64,000 nucleotides of DNA, taken from assembly GCA_947184155.2 (NCBI GenBank), contig CAMXCT020000479.1, positions 1-64,000 on the forward strand, written 5' to 3'. The DNA comes from Cladocopium goreaui. Its lineage: Eukaryota > Sar > Dinophyceae > Suessiales > Symbiodiniaceae. The notes beneath the pieces are model-generated. The model made no database searches. It saw only the letters and a list, made by a program, of their open reading frames with translations, and was not told where the DNA came from. This document shows positions 11,480-22,451 of the stretch, one piece after another. A program made the translations under genes and the position numbers. The number at the start of each line of letters is the position of its first letter. Positions within the stretch are counted from its first letter, which is position 1.

Positions 11480-12285
11480 GGACCTCAAGTGCTAGAATGA
11501 ACCAGTATGTATGCTTGCTGCACACTTGGTCGATTAGGAAGTTGGACATCCTGGGAATCCTGTCCAATCAGCATCGAGCCAATGGAATGAAAGGACGGTC
11601 AGATTTCTCAACATAAAACGTTGTTAGTATTCTTCTCTGCATTTGCTTCTGAGCAACTACAGTGGTCAATGACAAAAACTTCAGAACGCCATACAACTCA
11701 AAAGGACTCCACTTAGCAGGAAGTAGAGACAGATAAAGTGCATAGAACAGTAATTCATTGAACATCTTGAAACTTTAAAATAAAATTTCTCAACTTCATT
11801 GCAAAAACTCGACTCCTGCACGGTCTCAGTATGTCTTAGTCTGAGCCGGTGGCTGGCTGCACAAATGGCCTTAATCAACTAGGCAAACAAAGATGGGTGA
11901 TGATGGGTGCTCATCTCTTCCGCCGAACAGATTCTCTTTTCTTCAACACGGAAACGTACAGTAGTGCTTGTGCCTTTCAGAGCACCTTGTAATCTGGGAC
12001 TCAGAATAGAACGCCCTTCTGCAGCTGTGCATTTCAAAACCCTTCACTCATCTCTTCCCAGTGCACTTCTGGGTCCCATCGGGTCCCCAACCATCCTCGC
12101 CAGAGGATAATGCTCTGAAGCTGCAACGAGTTTCCTCCCCCATTCTGTCCATGGATTCCATGGATTCCATTGGAGTTTCGCGCTGGGAGCATCCAAAAGG
12201 ATCCAAAAGGGTAAACAAAAACATCCTGATTAGTCAAAGGAAGTTTAGTGGGAGAAACTTCCGTGTTACGGACTTTTAGAATGTC
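11480..12285. other. Stretch without a confident gene
   Basis: Mixed-composition sequence with short frames on both strands and no convincing splice-bounded exon. A small direct repeat (GGATTCCAT x2) lies near 12,155. It ends at the start of the 16-bp array. Confidence 0.4.
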
Positions 12286-12287
12286 AG

Positions 12288-13076
12288 GGAAAGAGTTAGT
12301 CAAAGAAAGAGTTAGTCAAAGAAAGAGTTAGTCAAAGAAACAGTTAGTCAAAGAAAGAGTTAGTCAAAGAAACAGTTAGTCAAAGAAAGAGTTAGTCAAA
12401 GAAAGAGTTAGTCAAAGAAACAGTTAGTCAAAGAAAGAGTTAGTCAAAGAAAGAGTTAGTTAAAGAAACAGTTAGTCAAAGAAAGAGTTCGTCAAAGAAA
12501 GAGTTCGTCAAAGAAACAGTTAGTCAAAGAAACAGTTAGTCAAAGAAACAGTTAGTCAAAGAAAGAGTTCGTCAAAGAAAGAGTTCGTCAAAGAAAGAGT
12601 TAGTCAAAGAAAGAGTTAGTCAAAGAAAGAGTTAGTCAAAGAAACAGTTAGTCAAACAGAGAGTTAGTCAAAGAAAGAGTTAGTCAAAGAAACAGTTAGT
12701 CAAAGAAAGAGTTAGTCAAAGAAAGAGTTAGTCAAAGAAAGAGTTAGTCAAAGAAACAGTTAGTCAAAGAAACAGTTAGTCAAAGAAAGAGTTAGTAAAA
12801 GAAAGAGTCAGTCAAAGCAACAGTTAGTCAAAGAAACAGTTAGTTAAAGAAAGAGTTAGTCAAAGAAAGAGTTAGTCAAAGAAAGAGTTAGTCAAAGAAA
12901 GAGTTAGTCAAAGAAAGAGTTAGTCAAAGAAAAAGTTAGTCAAAGAAAGAGTTAGTCAAAGAAAGAGTTAGTCAAAGACAGAGTTAGTCAGGATATATGA
13001 GGTAGTCAAAGAAAGAGTTAGCAAAGAAAGAGTTCGTCAGGGAAAGAGTTAGTCAAAGAAAGAGTTAGTTAGGGCA
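12288..13076. repeat. 16-bp tandem array, about 48 copies
   Basis: The unit is AGTTAGTCAAAGAAAG. The last base alternates between G and C along the array and a subset of units has GTTCGT in place of GTTAGT. The final third carries scattered variants. No ORF is maintained, as expected for a 16-nt period. Confidence 0.95.
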
Positions 13077-13080
13077 TTGA

Positions 13081-14410
13081 TTGTTCCCGCAATGCCAATG
13101 GGATTGCAAGTGGTGCTGGTGGATGAGTTGCCGATGGAGTTTTGAAGGAAGTCTCGCACGAAATGCGTTTTTGAGAGATAGCAGATGCACGAAAGCCTAT
13201 GTTTTTCCATACAAAGTCCGTCCCCGAACCTCGATGACCTACCTCTGCGGTGCGACGGGTGCGAGACGGTCTCGTGTGTGGTCGGATCATGGTCGGATAT
13301 GCTCGGATCATGGTCGGATCATGGTCGGATCGGTTCCGCATTGTAAATGGGGTTTCAACTGTTTTTTCGTGCATGTGTGGTCGACAGAATTCCATTGTGA
13401 TTTGCAACTGTAGGATCGTTCCCGCATTGTAAATGGGGTTGCAAGTGGTGCTGGTGGATGAGTTGCCGATGGAATTCCATTGTGATTTGCAACTCTAGAA
13501 TCGTTCCCTCACTGTAAATGGGATTGCAAGTGGTGCTGGTGGAGGAGTTGCCGATGGAGTTTTGGAGGAAGTCTCGCACGAAATGCGTTTTTGAGAGATA
13601 GCAGATGCACGAAACCCGATGTTTTTCCATACAAAGTCCGTCCCCGAACCTCGATGATCTACCTCTGCGGTGCGACGGGTGCGAGACGGTCTCGTGTGTG
13701 GTCGGATCATGCTCGGATCATTCTCGGGTCGGTTCCGCATTGTAAATGGGGTTTCAACTGTTTTTCGTGCATGGGTGGTCGACAGAATTCCATTGTGATT
13801 TGCAACTGTAGGATCGTTCCCGCAATGTAAATGGGGTTGCAAGTGGTGCTGGTGGATGAGTTGCCGATGGAATTCCATTGTGATTTGCAACTCTAGGATC
13901 GTTCCCTCACTGTAAATGGGATTGCAAGTGGTGCTGGTGGAGGAGTTGCCGATGGAGTTTTGGAGGACGTCTCGCACGAAATGCGTTTTTGAGAGATAGC
14001 AGATGCACGAAAGCCAATGTTTTTCCATACAAAGTCCGTCCCCGAACGTCGATGATCTACCTCTGCGGTGCGACGGTTGCGAGACGGTCTCGTGTGTGGT
14101 CGGATCATGGGCGGATTGGTCTCGGATTGGTCTCGGATCGGTTCCGCATTGCAAATGGGGTTTCAACTGTTTTTCGTGCATGTGTGGTCGACAGAATTCC
14201 ATTGTGATTTGCAACTGTCGGATCGTTCCCGCATTGTAAATGGGATGCAAGTGGTGCTGGTGGATGAGTTGCTGATGGAATTGCATTGTGATTTGCAACT
14301 CTAGGATCGTTCCCTCACTGTAAATGGGATTGCAAGTGGTGCTGGTGGATGAGTTGCCGATGGAATTCCATTGTGATTTGCAAGTCTAGGATCGTTCCCT
14401 CCCTGTAAAT
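13081..14410. repeat. About 400-bp tandem array, three copies plus partial
   Basis: The marker GTCTCGCACGAAATGCG occurs at about 13,151, 13,571 and 13,969. Each unit contains a GGTCGGATCAT sub-array of variable copy number and 70-80 bp sub-repeats around TTGCAAGTGGTGCTGGTGGA. A 267-codon minus ORF (13,495-14,298) runs through it and repeats the same peptides, so I regard it as a repeat artefact. Confidence 0.92.
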
Positions 14411-15420
14411 GGTTACGTCAAGGTTCCTTCGTGCTGTGGCTGCATTGGTAATACTATTGTCTTTTGCAGCTGGACTTCGTAAATCGTATTGGAATGGCTG
14501 CATGAAGGCTGCCACAGTGATTTGTTGGCAGATTTTCTCCATTTTGGCGCTAGTGAATTTCCTTCTAAAAATTCTTTTAAAAAGTGCTTCAAAATCGTCT
14601 TTTTTTCGCTCTGGCGTCGAGATCCGGTTTTGGAGCTACAATTTCCGACGCCGTTGTGCGTAGTTCTATTGTGTTTTGCAACTCAGTCTCTGCAGATCGC
14701 ATTGTGTCAAGGTTGCTTCGTGCTGTGGCTGCATTGGTAATACTATTGTCTTTTGCAGCTGGACTTCGTAAATCGTATTGGAATGGCTGCATGAAGGCTG
14801 CGACAGTGATTTGTTGGCAGATTTTCTCCATTTTGGCGCTAGTGATTTTCCTTCTAAAAATCCTTTTAAAAAGTGCTTCAAAATCGTCTTTTTTTCGCTC
14901 TGGCGTCGAGATCCATCCGGTTTTGGAGCTGCAATTTCCGACGCCGTTGCGCGTAGTTCTATTGTGCTTTGCAACTCAGTCTCTGCAGATCGCATTGTAA
15001 TGGCTGCGTCAAGGTTGCTTCTTGCCACGGCTGCATGAATAATACTATTGTCTTTTGCAGCTGGACTTCGTAAATCGTATTGGAGTGGCTGCATGAAGGC
15101 TGCGACATTGATTTGTCAGCAGATTTTCTCCATTTTGGCGCCAGTGATTTTCTTTTTAAAAATTCTTTTAAAAAGTGCTTCAAAATCATCTTTTTTTCGC
15201 TCTGGCGTCGAGATCCATCCGGTTTTGGAGCTACAATTTCCGACGCCGTTGTGCGTAGTTCTATTGTGTTTTGCAACTCAGTCTCTGCAGATCGCATTGT
15301 AATGGCTGCGTCAAGGTTGCTTGGTGCCGCGGCTGCATGCGCAATACTATTGTCTTTTGCAACTGGACTTCGTAAATCGTATTGGAGTAGGTGCATCAAG
15401 GGTTCGACAGTGATTAGTAG
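14411..15420. repeat. About 300-bp tandem array, three copies plus partial
   Basis: Marker GTCAAGGTT near 14,417, 14,706, 15,008 and 15,310 gives periods of roughly 289-302 bp. Each unit carries TATTGTCTTTTGCAGCTGGA. It is unrelated in sequence to the arrays on either side. ORFs of 80-146 codons repeat with the array. Confidence 0.92.
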
Positions 15421-15459
15421 TAGTGCTGGGAATTGATTAATGAAAGCTTAATAGATGAC

Positions 15460-16815
15460 ATATGAGAAGGGACGAAATGAGAAGAGATGAGCTGGGATAA
15501 GGTGAGAAGAGCTCAGATGAGATGAACTGTGGAGTGTGAAGAGTGTAGTGTGAAATGTGGGGCGTGAAGAGTGCAGTGTGAAGTGTGAAGTGTGAAGTGT
15601 GAAGTTTGGAGTGTGAAGGAAGCAGTGAGAAGTGAGAAGTGTGGACTGTGAAGTGTGGAGTGTGAAGTTTGGAGTGCAAAGGGTGCAGTGTGAAGTGTGG
15701 AGTGTGAAGAGTGCAGTGTGAAGTGTACAGTGTGAAGGAAGCAGTGGGAAGTGAGAAGTGTGAAGTGTGGAGTGTGAAGTTTAAGTTTGGAGTGCGAAGA
15801 GTGAGTGTGAAGTGTGAAGTGTGAGGTTTGGAGTGTGAAAGCAGCAGTGAGAAGTGAGAAGTGTGAAGTGTGGACTGTGAAGTGTGGAGTGTGAAGTGCG
15901 AAGTGAGAAGTGTGAAGTTTGGAGTGTGAAAGAAGCAGTGAGAAGTGTGAAGTGCGAAGTGAGAAGTGTGAAGTGTGAAGTTTGGAGTGTGAAGTTTGGA
16001 GTGGGAAGGAAGCAGTGAGAAGTGAGAAGTGTGAAGTGTGGACTGTGAAGTGTGGAGTGTGAAGTGCGAAGTGAGAAGGGTGAAGTTTGGAGTGTGAAGG
16101 AAGCAGTGAGAAGTGAGAAGTGTGAAGTGAGAAGTGTGAAGTGTGGACTGTGCAGTGTGGAGTGCGAAGAGCGCAGTGTGAAGTGTGAAGTGTGAAGTGT
16201 GAAGTGTGAGGTTTGGAGTGTGAAGGAAGCAGTGAGAAGTGTGAAGTGTGGACTGTGAAGTGTGAAGTGTGAGTGAAGTGTGGAGTGTGAAGTGCGAAGT
16301 GAGAAGTGTGAAGTTTGGAGTGTGAAGGAAGCAGTGAGAAGTGAGAAGTGTGAAGTGAGAAGCGTGAAGTGTGGACTGTGAAGTGTGGAGTGTGAAGTGC
16401 GAAGTGAGAAGTGTGAAGTGTGAAGTTTGGAGTGTGAAGGAAGCAGTGAGAAGTGAGAAGTGTGAAATGTGGAGTGTGAAGTGTGAAGTGTGAAGTTTGG
16501 AGTGTGAAGGAAGCAGTGAGAAGTGAGAAGTGAGAAGTGTGAAATGTGGAGTGTGAAGTGTGAAGTGTGAAGTGCGAAGTGAGAAGTGAGGAGTGTGGAC
16601 TGTGAAGTGTGAAGTGTGAAGTGTGGACTGTGAAGTGTGAAGTGTGAAGTGTGGACTGTGAAGTGTGAAGTGTGCAGTGTGAAGTGTGAAGTGTGAGGTT
16701 TGGAGTGTGAAGGAAGCAGTGAGAAGTGAGAAGTGTGGAGTCTGAAGTGTGGAGTGTGAAGTTTGAAGTTTGGAGTGCGAAGAGTGCAGTGTGCAGTGTG
16801 AGGTGTGGAGTGTCG
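15460..16815. repeat. 7-bp GAAGTGT minisatellite with higher-order structure
   Basis: The base unit GAAGTGT is diverged into GGAGTGT, GGACTGT, GAAGTGA and GCAGTGA variants, arranged in longer blocks that start GTTTGGAGTGTGAAGGAAGC. On the minus strand it yields ORFs of 474 and 348 codons made of SHFTLHT-like heptapeptides. Because 7 mod 3 is 1, all frames encode the same cyclic heptapeptide, so these ORFs are artefacts unless expressed. Confidence 0.95.
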
Positions 16816-16984
16816 AGGGAAGGACACGGTCGGGACAGGGTGTCTTTGAACTATAGGTCATTTATGTTTGGGAAACTTCCGCCGCCGGCTTGCCCGGGTC
16901 TATGTTACTGATTAGGAACTAATCAACTCGCATGTGTCAGAAAGAGTAGAACTTTGCCACTGTAAAGTGAGGTCCTGTTGACCC

Positions 16985-17085
16985 AACATCTGCAGGTGTC
17001 AAGAGACCGCCTCAGACCATGACGAAGCGACAGTTTTGCCATGCAGCACGTGGAAAATGCGAACAACACCATTACTGCATGGTAT
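16985..17085 (+). CDS. Possible Cys-rich plus-strand exon
   Basis: After CATCTGCAG a short plus frame reads TMTKRQFCHAARGKCEQHHY then Cys-Met, ending at a possible ATG|GTATAG donor. The Cys spacing (C-x6-C-x5-C) only loosely resembles a CCCH zinc finger. A minus frame is also open. Weak call. Confidence 0.3.
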
Positions 17086-17253
17086 AGGGGAAAAATGGGT
17101 CATTTGCATGAGAATATATGAGAATTAAAAAAGAGTCACAATCGGTGTTCATGGGCATAGATTGAAAACCAACAACATTCTACCATCACCTGAAGTCGCT
17201 CAACACCTTTCCCCTTAAAAGTGCTGGCGGCAGACCGTCATACCACTACACCA

Positions 17254-17431
17254 TCAGTCCTTGCCACTCCCAATTGTCTTGCCATTGGCAGGCTTAGGCC
17301 GGACTCCATCAGACAACCAGTCTTGATCACGTTTTCTAGCATCACCATCAACACGCCATGCTTCCAAGGTCCTGACCGTCGCTCTTTCGAGCACACTGCC
17401 AACTGCCAAACCTCGAATCGTGCAAGCAGAT
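17254..17431 (-). CDS. 3' terminal exon, product unknown
   Basis: Begins after TTGTCACAG (one base completes a codon) and runs 58 codons to TGA. Samples are VLERATVRTLEAWRVDGDAR and a basic tail ending NGKTIGSGKD. Codon use is even. It could be the end of the gene represented by the exons at 17.9-18.3 kb, but the phase linkage is not established. Family not recognised. Confidence 0.52.
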
Positions 17432-17739
17432 CTGTGACAAGAGTGGTGGTGCATTGTAGTGCAGGACATCAAGAAGTATCCAAGATTTTCAGAAAGGAAA
17501 CGCACACATGTTACCATACCAAGTCATATTCATACATATATATATATATATATGTATCATTACATAATATTACATACCCAGATATAAGATGTCATGTGCA
17601 TACCCATGTCTGCTATATTTGCTTGACCCATAATAGCAATAAATCAACTGGTTGTGTCCAAATCACAGTTATCCACAGTTTCTTCAAAACGGGGGGTTCT
17701 CCCAAATCATCCAACCTATGATTTTTCTATGGTGACTTT

Positions 17740-17890
17740 TTCTATTGAAAGCCATGGTGACTTGGGGATCCTCCATTTGGGTATGTCTGAAAATGGGGTA
17801 TACTCCCAAACAAATAGCCATAAGAAGTAGGGATAATGATCAGCAAAACCATTGGGTGTAGGGGTACACTATTTTCAGACAAACCCATGA
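17740..17890. repeat. Probable dispersed repeat fragment
   Basis: The minus translation contains GLSENSVPLHPMVLLIIIP. I recall similar peptides recurring in Symbiodinium gene models as a repeat-derived sequence, but I cannot check this here. No second copy is evident in the window. Confidence 0.3.
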
Positions 17891-17940
17891 CTAAGAAACC
17901 ATTTTCGTGCTGCAAATCCAAGGCGAGGTGACACATGACA

Positions 17941-18019
17941 AGACTATGACAACACGACTATGGTGATCTATGGTGATGACACGAACGGCCAGGTCTACAT
18001 CGTACTCCTCCTCTGCAAC
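17941..18019 (-). CDS. Internal exon, product unknown
   Basis: After TTCCGACAG the frame reads VAEEEYDVDLAVRVITIDHH then SRVVIVL. The donor is not certain (possibly CGT|GTTGTC). It is acidic then hydrophobic, a folded-domain pattern. Family not recognised. Confidence 0.45.
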
Positions 18020-18204
18020 CTGTCGGAATCTGTCACAGAATCTGTCGGAATTCGGATTTTTGATGATTTTTGGATCCCTGAAAAAGCGACGCATGGTTAG
18101 TCAAAACAGTCAACTGTTGCAGCATCCAAAAATCTGACCTACAGAATATTCATAGCTCAGGTAAGGTTTATAAGTCTTTATAATTAATATTATGTTATAT
18201 ACCG

Positions 18205-18322
18205 TACGTGGTAGATCCTGGTAGACAGTACATTGAAACTGCTTGAAGAGAAGCAGGCGTACCTGCTCGCATGGGTCAAGAGGCAATGCCATCAGGTACA
18301 GGACTGGCAAGCCCCACACATT
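18205..18322 (-). CDS. Internal exon, product unknown
   Basis: The open minus frame encodes WGLPVLYLMALPLDPCEQVR then LLLFKQFQCTVYQDLP. Candidate donors are CAG|GTACGC inside the frame or CAC|GTACGG at its end. Likely the same gene as 17,941-18,019. Confidence 0.45.
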
Positions 18323-18717
18323 TAACCTGGGTCAACTTGATGCTTGCAGAATAGTTATACAGTCACTGCATGTTTCTGCATGGTGACTGCATCATGCTGT
18401 GCATTCAGAATTCCTGTGGGCCTTTAAAATAGCATGCCGTCTAAGGGTGCCGGACAGAATCAGCGCAATGAACTTCCCTATGTGTTGCCTGCAAAGCTTA
18501 ACAATCCGTCAACCATAGGTGTCCCCGCTTTGTTCAGCCGGCTACGATTCTTAAATTTGAACCCTTAGGACAACATGATTTGGTCCACTGCAAAGCCTTG
18601 CATGTGCAAATGCGTGCTTGGACGGCTGAGACGTTATAGTGAGATATAATGCTAATGTCAGTTTGTGCTTAAGCAAGGACTTCACATCTTTCACATGAAA
18701 AGCACAATCCACCCTAC

Positions 18718-18851
18718 AAAGAAATAAAACCAGTTCTCTGCCATGTCATCCCAGAATTTGAATTCTGACCCCTCCCTCTCCTGAAACCAATGAAGCCGAA
18801 GGCATAACACACGGTCTTCACCAACAGCAAAGAGAATTGCTTTGCCTGTCA
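18718..18851 (-). CDS. Internal exon, product unknown
   Basis: Bounded by CTGCGTCAG and TTT|GTAGGG; 44 full codons. Samples are TGKAILFAVGEDRVLCLRLH and EFKFWDDMAENWFYFF. Codon use is even and the frame is the only plausible one. Family not recognised. Confidence 0.55.
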
Positions 18852-19189
18852 CTGACGCAGTTTGCACTGAGGGGATTTCAGGGGAGGCTAGGTACTGCAT
18901 GGTACTGCAAGATTTTTGACTCAGGGCAGTGCGGAAAACCAGGACTCGAGGTCGTGCGCTGCCGGAAATCTTAGCCTTGGCATTGTGGCGGTGCATTAAT
19001 GCAGTGCATGAGACCAGGAAGCACGCTGTTATGCACAATTCCATACAATTCCTATCAATTTGTATCAATCTGTCATGTCTGAAGTGTCTTAAAACTCAAT
19101 ATAACTCAATGATAATCTCATCTGATTCCTGCATTGCTGCATTGGGTCGGTTTTCTGTGCTTTTGGAGACTTGAGAGTGAGACAGCGCA

Positions 19190-19330
19190 TCTAGTCCTCC
19201 CCAAAGATTCACCTGAAAAAAGTCACAGTCCGCCCTGGGAAAGGCTCGCGATGGCTCGCGCTAAGCGCGGTTGCAAGGGTATCATTTGGCTGTTGCTGCC
19301 ACCCGGTACCGTGCCAATACCGAGGCTGTT
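19190..19330 (-). CDS. Possible exon, strand uncertain
   Basis: A minus frame reads SLGIGTVPGGSNSQMIPLQP then RLARAIASLSQGGL and a stop. The plus strand has a competing 68-codon frame, so this is tentative. Confidence 0.3.
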
Positions 19331-19557
19331 GCAAGCATAGCTAGCAATGTTGTCCTTGGATCTTGGATCAAACACATTTTCGCAATGCCTGACTGGCTGA
19401 CGGTTCGTAATTGTTCCACGGAGTAACAAAGCTCAACCAATTACTGTGAGCATGCTTGTCACCCCAAAAAGTACTTTGCAAGATGTTCAACGATTTTCAT
19501 TGAAGATATTCAAGTGAATGTTGACTGTGCCACACCTTACTTTTATTCAAAATTAGC

Positions 19558-19628
19558 TTAGGACTGTTGCAGCAAGACAACGATGCTGCCAAGTTTCTTG
19601 ATACCCACCACGCCAAAAAGAACAAGGC
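19558..19628 (-). CDS. C-terminal exon with hydrophobic segment
   Basis: Following CATTTTGCAG, two bases complete a codon, then 22 residues precede TAA. The sequence LVLFGVVGIKKLGSIVVLLQ is hydrophobic with a KK pair, compatible with a membrane-associated C terminus. The upstream exon was not found. Confidence 0.5.
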
Positions 19629-20292
19629 CTGCAAAATGGACATGCAGTCAGCTTGTCACTTTTTCTACAACGCTCGCAAACTAGACGGACCATTCCTGTA
19701 GATATAGATATAATATGATATAGTCTAAGTATATCTCTGTATATATTCTGTATATATATATATAGACTACATAATATAGACATATGCAAAGGCTACAACA
19801 CGCTTATTCAATGAACGTCTACATTCCGACATGTTTTGACAATGTAATCTATGTAGACATATTTTGACACTTTGACTCAAGGTCCCGAAGGTGGTTTGAC
19901 TCACTTTCTTTCAGTGCACCTATCTCTGTGGAGGTCACTGCGAACAGCATGATGAACATCACCGCTCTGATCCGTCCAGGATCATGCTCATGCCTCAGCT
20001 TCGCGTGCCGAGTCATATCTCGTCTTTCACCCTTTTTCAAATCTTTTTAAGGCTTTGGGCTGAGCTGATGATAAATGTATTCATTATGTATTCATTCTGT
20101 ATTCATGTTGTTTCCACTATGCACCCACTATGTATTCATGATTTGTTTTCATATGTTTTCATATTATGCATTCACACTTGTATTCGCCATGTATATATTG
20201 AAATGTATTAATATTTCGAACCGGGCAGCCGATCACATTGCCATATTTCTATATAGTTTTGTACAATTGACACCCGTTTTCTGGGGTCGTAG

Positions 20293-20438
20293 TATTGTCG
20301 TGGAGCGAAGGGACCGGTTCCCTTCGCGAGGTCCTAAAAAACTGTTCCACGTGGTTCCAAGTGGATGTGTCAACTTATGTCAAGAGCCTCTCAGCCATGA
20401 AAATTGGATTCTTGCACACACCATACGCTTTGCGAAAG
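20293..20438 (+). CDS. Plus-strand internal exon, product unknown
   Basis: Bounded by GGTCGTAG and CGAAAG|GTTTGT; two bases plus 48 codons. Samples are GTGSLREVLKNCSTWFQVDV and KIGFLHTPYALRK. The splice sites, length and codon use agree, which makes it the clearest plus-strand internal exon in the first third of the window. Family not recognised. Confidence 0.55.
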
Positions 20439-20739
20439 GTTTGTGATCAAGCACAAACTTGCGGAACACCTACACTATCAAATGCAACTGGAGAGCAACA
20501 ACACAGAATTATATACTTTGATTTCCATGTTCAAAAGATCCTGTTTGCGAGCATTCCCAGCCTTCATCATAAACTTGTGTGCAATTGATACCCCATGATA
20601 CCCTAATTTTAAGCACTGATGGAAGCAACCAGGATGGAAGTTCATCACAACTCAAATGTATGCTCGGTCCACAAGAGTCAAAAGGAATTTATTGCAAGCA
20701 GAAGAAGCAGAAGGTGTGTGTCCCGCTATAAAGTCTTAC

Positions 20740-21212
20740 AGAGACAAGCATAAAAATGCGAAGAAACACCATCAGTCTTGCAAGGATGTTCGGCGACACT
20801 ACCAGTCTCTTGTTCGTACCTTTGCTAAGTCTCTGGCTTGTCCAAAAAGGCACCCCATAGAAAGACTGCAACACAGGAGAGATTGGCCACAACAAGAATC
20901 ACCATACATTTCAGGGAAGGTTTGGCCTAGTCGCCACACTAAGCTGACAAAAAATGGACCTTGTTTGCTCGAAAGTCATAAGCATGATTTGGTGAGTTGG
21001 GAGCTACCTGGAATTACCTGGATACCAGCGTGAAGATTCCTTGCAAACTGGGTCCTGTGGAGGAGAAAAGTCGAATTATGGGCCACAAGAATCCTCAAAA
21101 TGTGGTACCCCCATCATTGGGCCCATAATGGCACCTATCAAACCGAAGGCTACGATGGTGGCAATGACTGATGCCAACAGTGACCAGGTGAGCACGTAGT
21201 GATATGCCATTC
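20740..21212 (-). CDS. Partial membrane protein gene, two exons
   Basis: Exon 21212-21109 follows CACGACAG and encodes YHYVLTWSLLASVIATIVAF then GLIGAIMGPMMG, a long hydrophobic helix, ending GGG|GTACCA in phase 0. Exon 20865-20740 follows GTGTTGCAG, starts in phase 0, and encodes SFYGVPFWTSQRLSKG and a second hydrophobic segment (ILARLMVFLRIFMLVS) before TCT|GTAAGA. The alternative is that the first exon reads through to a TAA at 21,076 and is terminal. A multi-pass or tail-anchored membrane protein is inferred; the family is unknown. A further hydrophobic exon may lie near 21,900-21,975. Confidence 0.45.
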
Positions 21213-22245
21213 CTGTCGTGCACAGTCGCTCATAGGCTGCATGTTGTGCAAATAGAATTTATATGTCAAAGACTTTATGTATCTTTATGTGTCAAAGCCC
21301 TGGCTTTTCAAAACCAAAACCTCGGCAAAAAGGCATTGGCCTTGGCATTGGATTCTCCACTTGACTACCAGCCTTATGCAGAGACATAGCTTGTACATGC
21401 ATATCATTAATCATGAAACAACTCTTGCTGGCGGATGAGGTAGTGGTCAATTCCACAAAGCTCTTCTGATTTCAGCATTTCCTTTGTCTGGTTGGTGGTT
21501 TCAACCATCTTGAAAAATATTAGTCAATGGGAAGGATTATCCCATATATTATGGAAAAAAAAATGTTCCAAACCATCAACCAGTTGTGATGTTGATCATT
21601 TTGATGATATCTGTGGGAGTTCGCAGGTTTCCTTTCAACCTCAGTCCTGGCAGCTGTGAAGGTGGCCGATGTCTGGTGACACCGGACCCCAGCTACAATG
21701 ATGTGATACTATTTGACACTGGAAAAGGCAGCAGGAGCTCAGCAAATAGACACCCAGTATCCAAAAAACTCACACATATACATCTTGATGACGGATCCTG
21801 CAATTTATGTATGGATGACAAACAGTGTCACACACACACAAAGAAAAACACACACACACAATACAACGTGCTGCCCAGTCAACGCACCCTGTCAAAGAAT
21901 GTCAAAGATGCTGTCTGCAAACAACGGCCACAAGGCAGCAATCTGGGTGAGCTTCACAACTACGAATCGGTAAACACTGCAAACACACCAAAATTGACTC
22001 GGTCGCGCTATCGACACAAGGAACACCCCAAAGGCAAGAGAAAGCCTTAGCCCGCTGCTTGAATCCGTTTGATTGTCGATTGTGCACAATTGTGCTAAGT
22101 TGGAACTGATACTGCATACTGCTTGGCACTACTTTTTCCCTGAAACGCACGCAACGTCTTCCGAACGCTAAGATCAACAAGCATGAATCAGGGCTAATCA
22201 TCATGAATCTATGTACTACTATGTACTACTATGTACTATTATGCA

Positions 22246-22305
22246 CTAATCATCACCGTCCAAGAGTGCATTGAGCTCTTTCGGGTCCACTCCAAAGGAT
22301 GTTGC
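22246..22305 (-). CDS. 3' terminal exon, acidic C terminus
   Basis: After CTCCTCTTGCAG the frame encodes ATSFGVDPKELNALLDGDD and a TAG. The frame remains open further upstream (LELAQLLLQ), so the acceptor could also be CCCAG at 22,318. Typical of a soluble protein C terminus; the family is not recognised. Confidence 0.5.
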   Translation of the reverse strand, partial: ATSFGVDPKELNALLDGDD

Positions 22306-22451
22306 CTGCAAGAGGAGCTGGGCAAGTTCCAGAGAGCATTTGCAGGCAGGAGTCCACCGGAAGAGGGTCCATTACCATGACAACATCTTTCTGTCTTGAT
22401 AGACTGGAAAATCAAAACATCAAAAACATGAGTCAGTGTGTTCACACATAG

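Noticed and set aside
13495..14298. 267-codon minus-strand ORF
   Set aside because: It runs through the about 400-bp tandem array and repeats the same peptides; the open frame follows from repeat copying.
14589..15399. ORFs of 80-146 codons in the about 300-bp array
   Set aside because: Identical peptides recur once per repeat unit on both strands, with no splice or start context.
15437..16861. 474- and 348-codon His/Ser/Thr/Leu ORFs
   Set aside because: Products of a 7-bp minisatellite read in different frames; kept as a finding but not as a gene.
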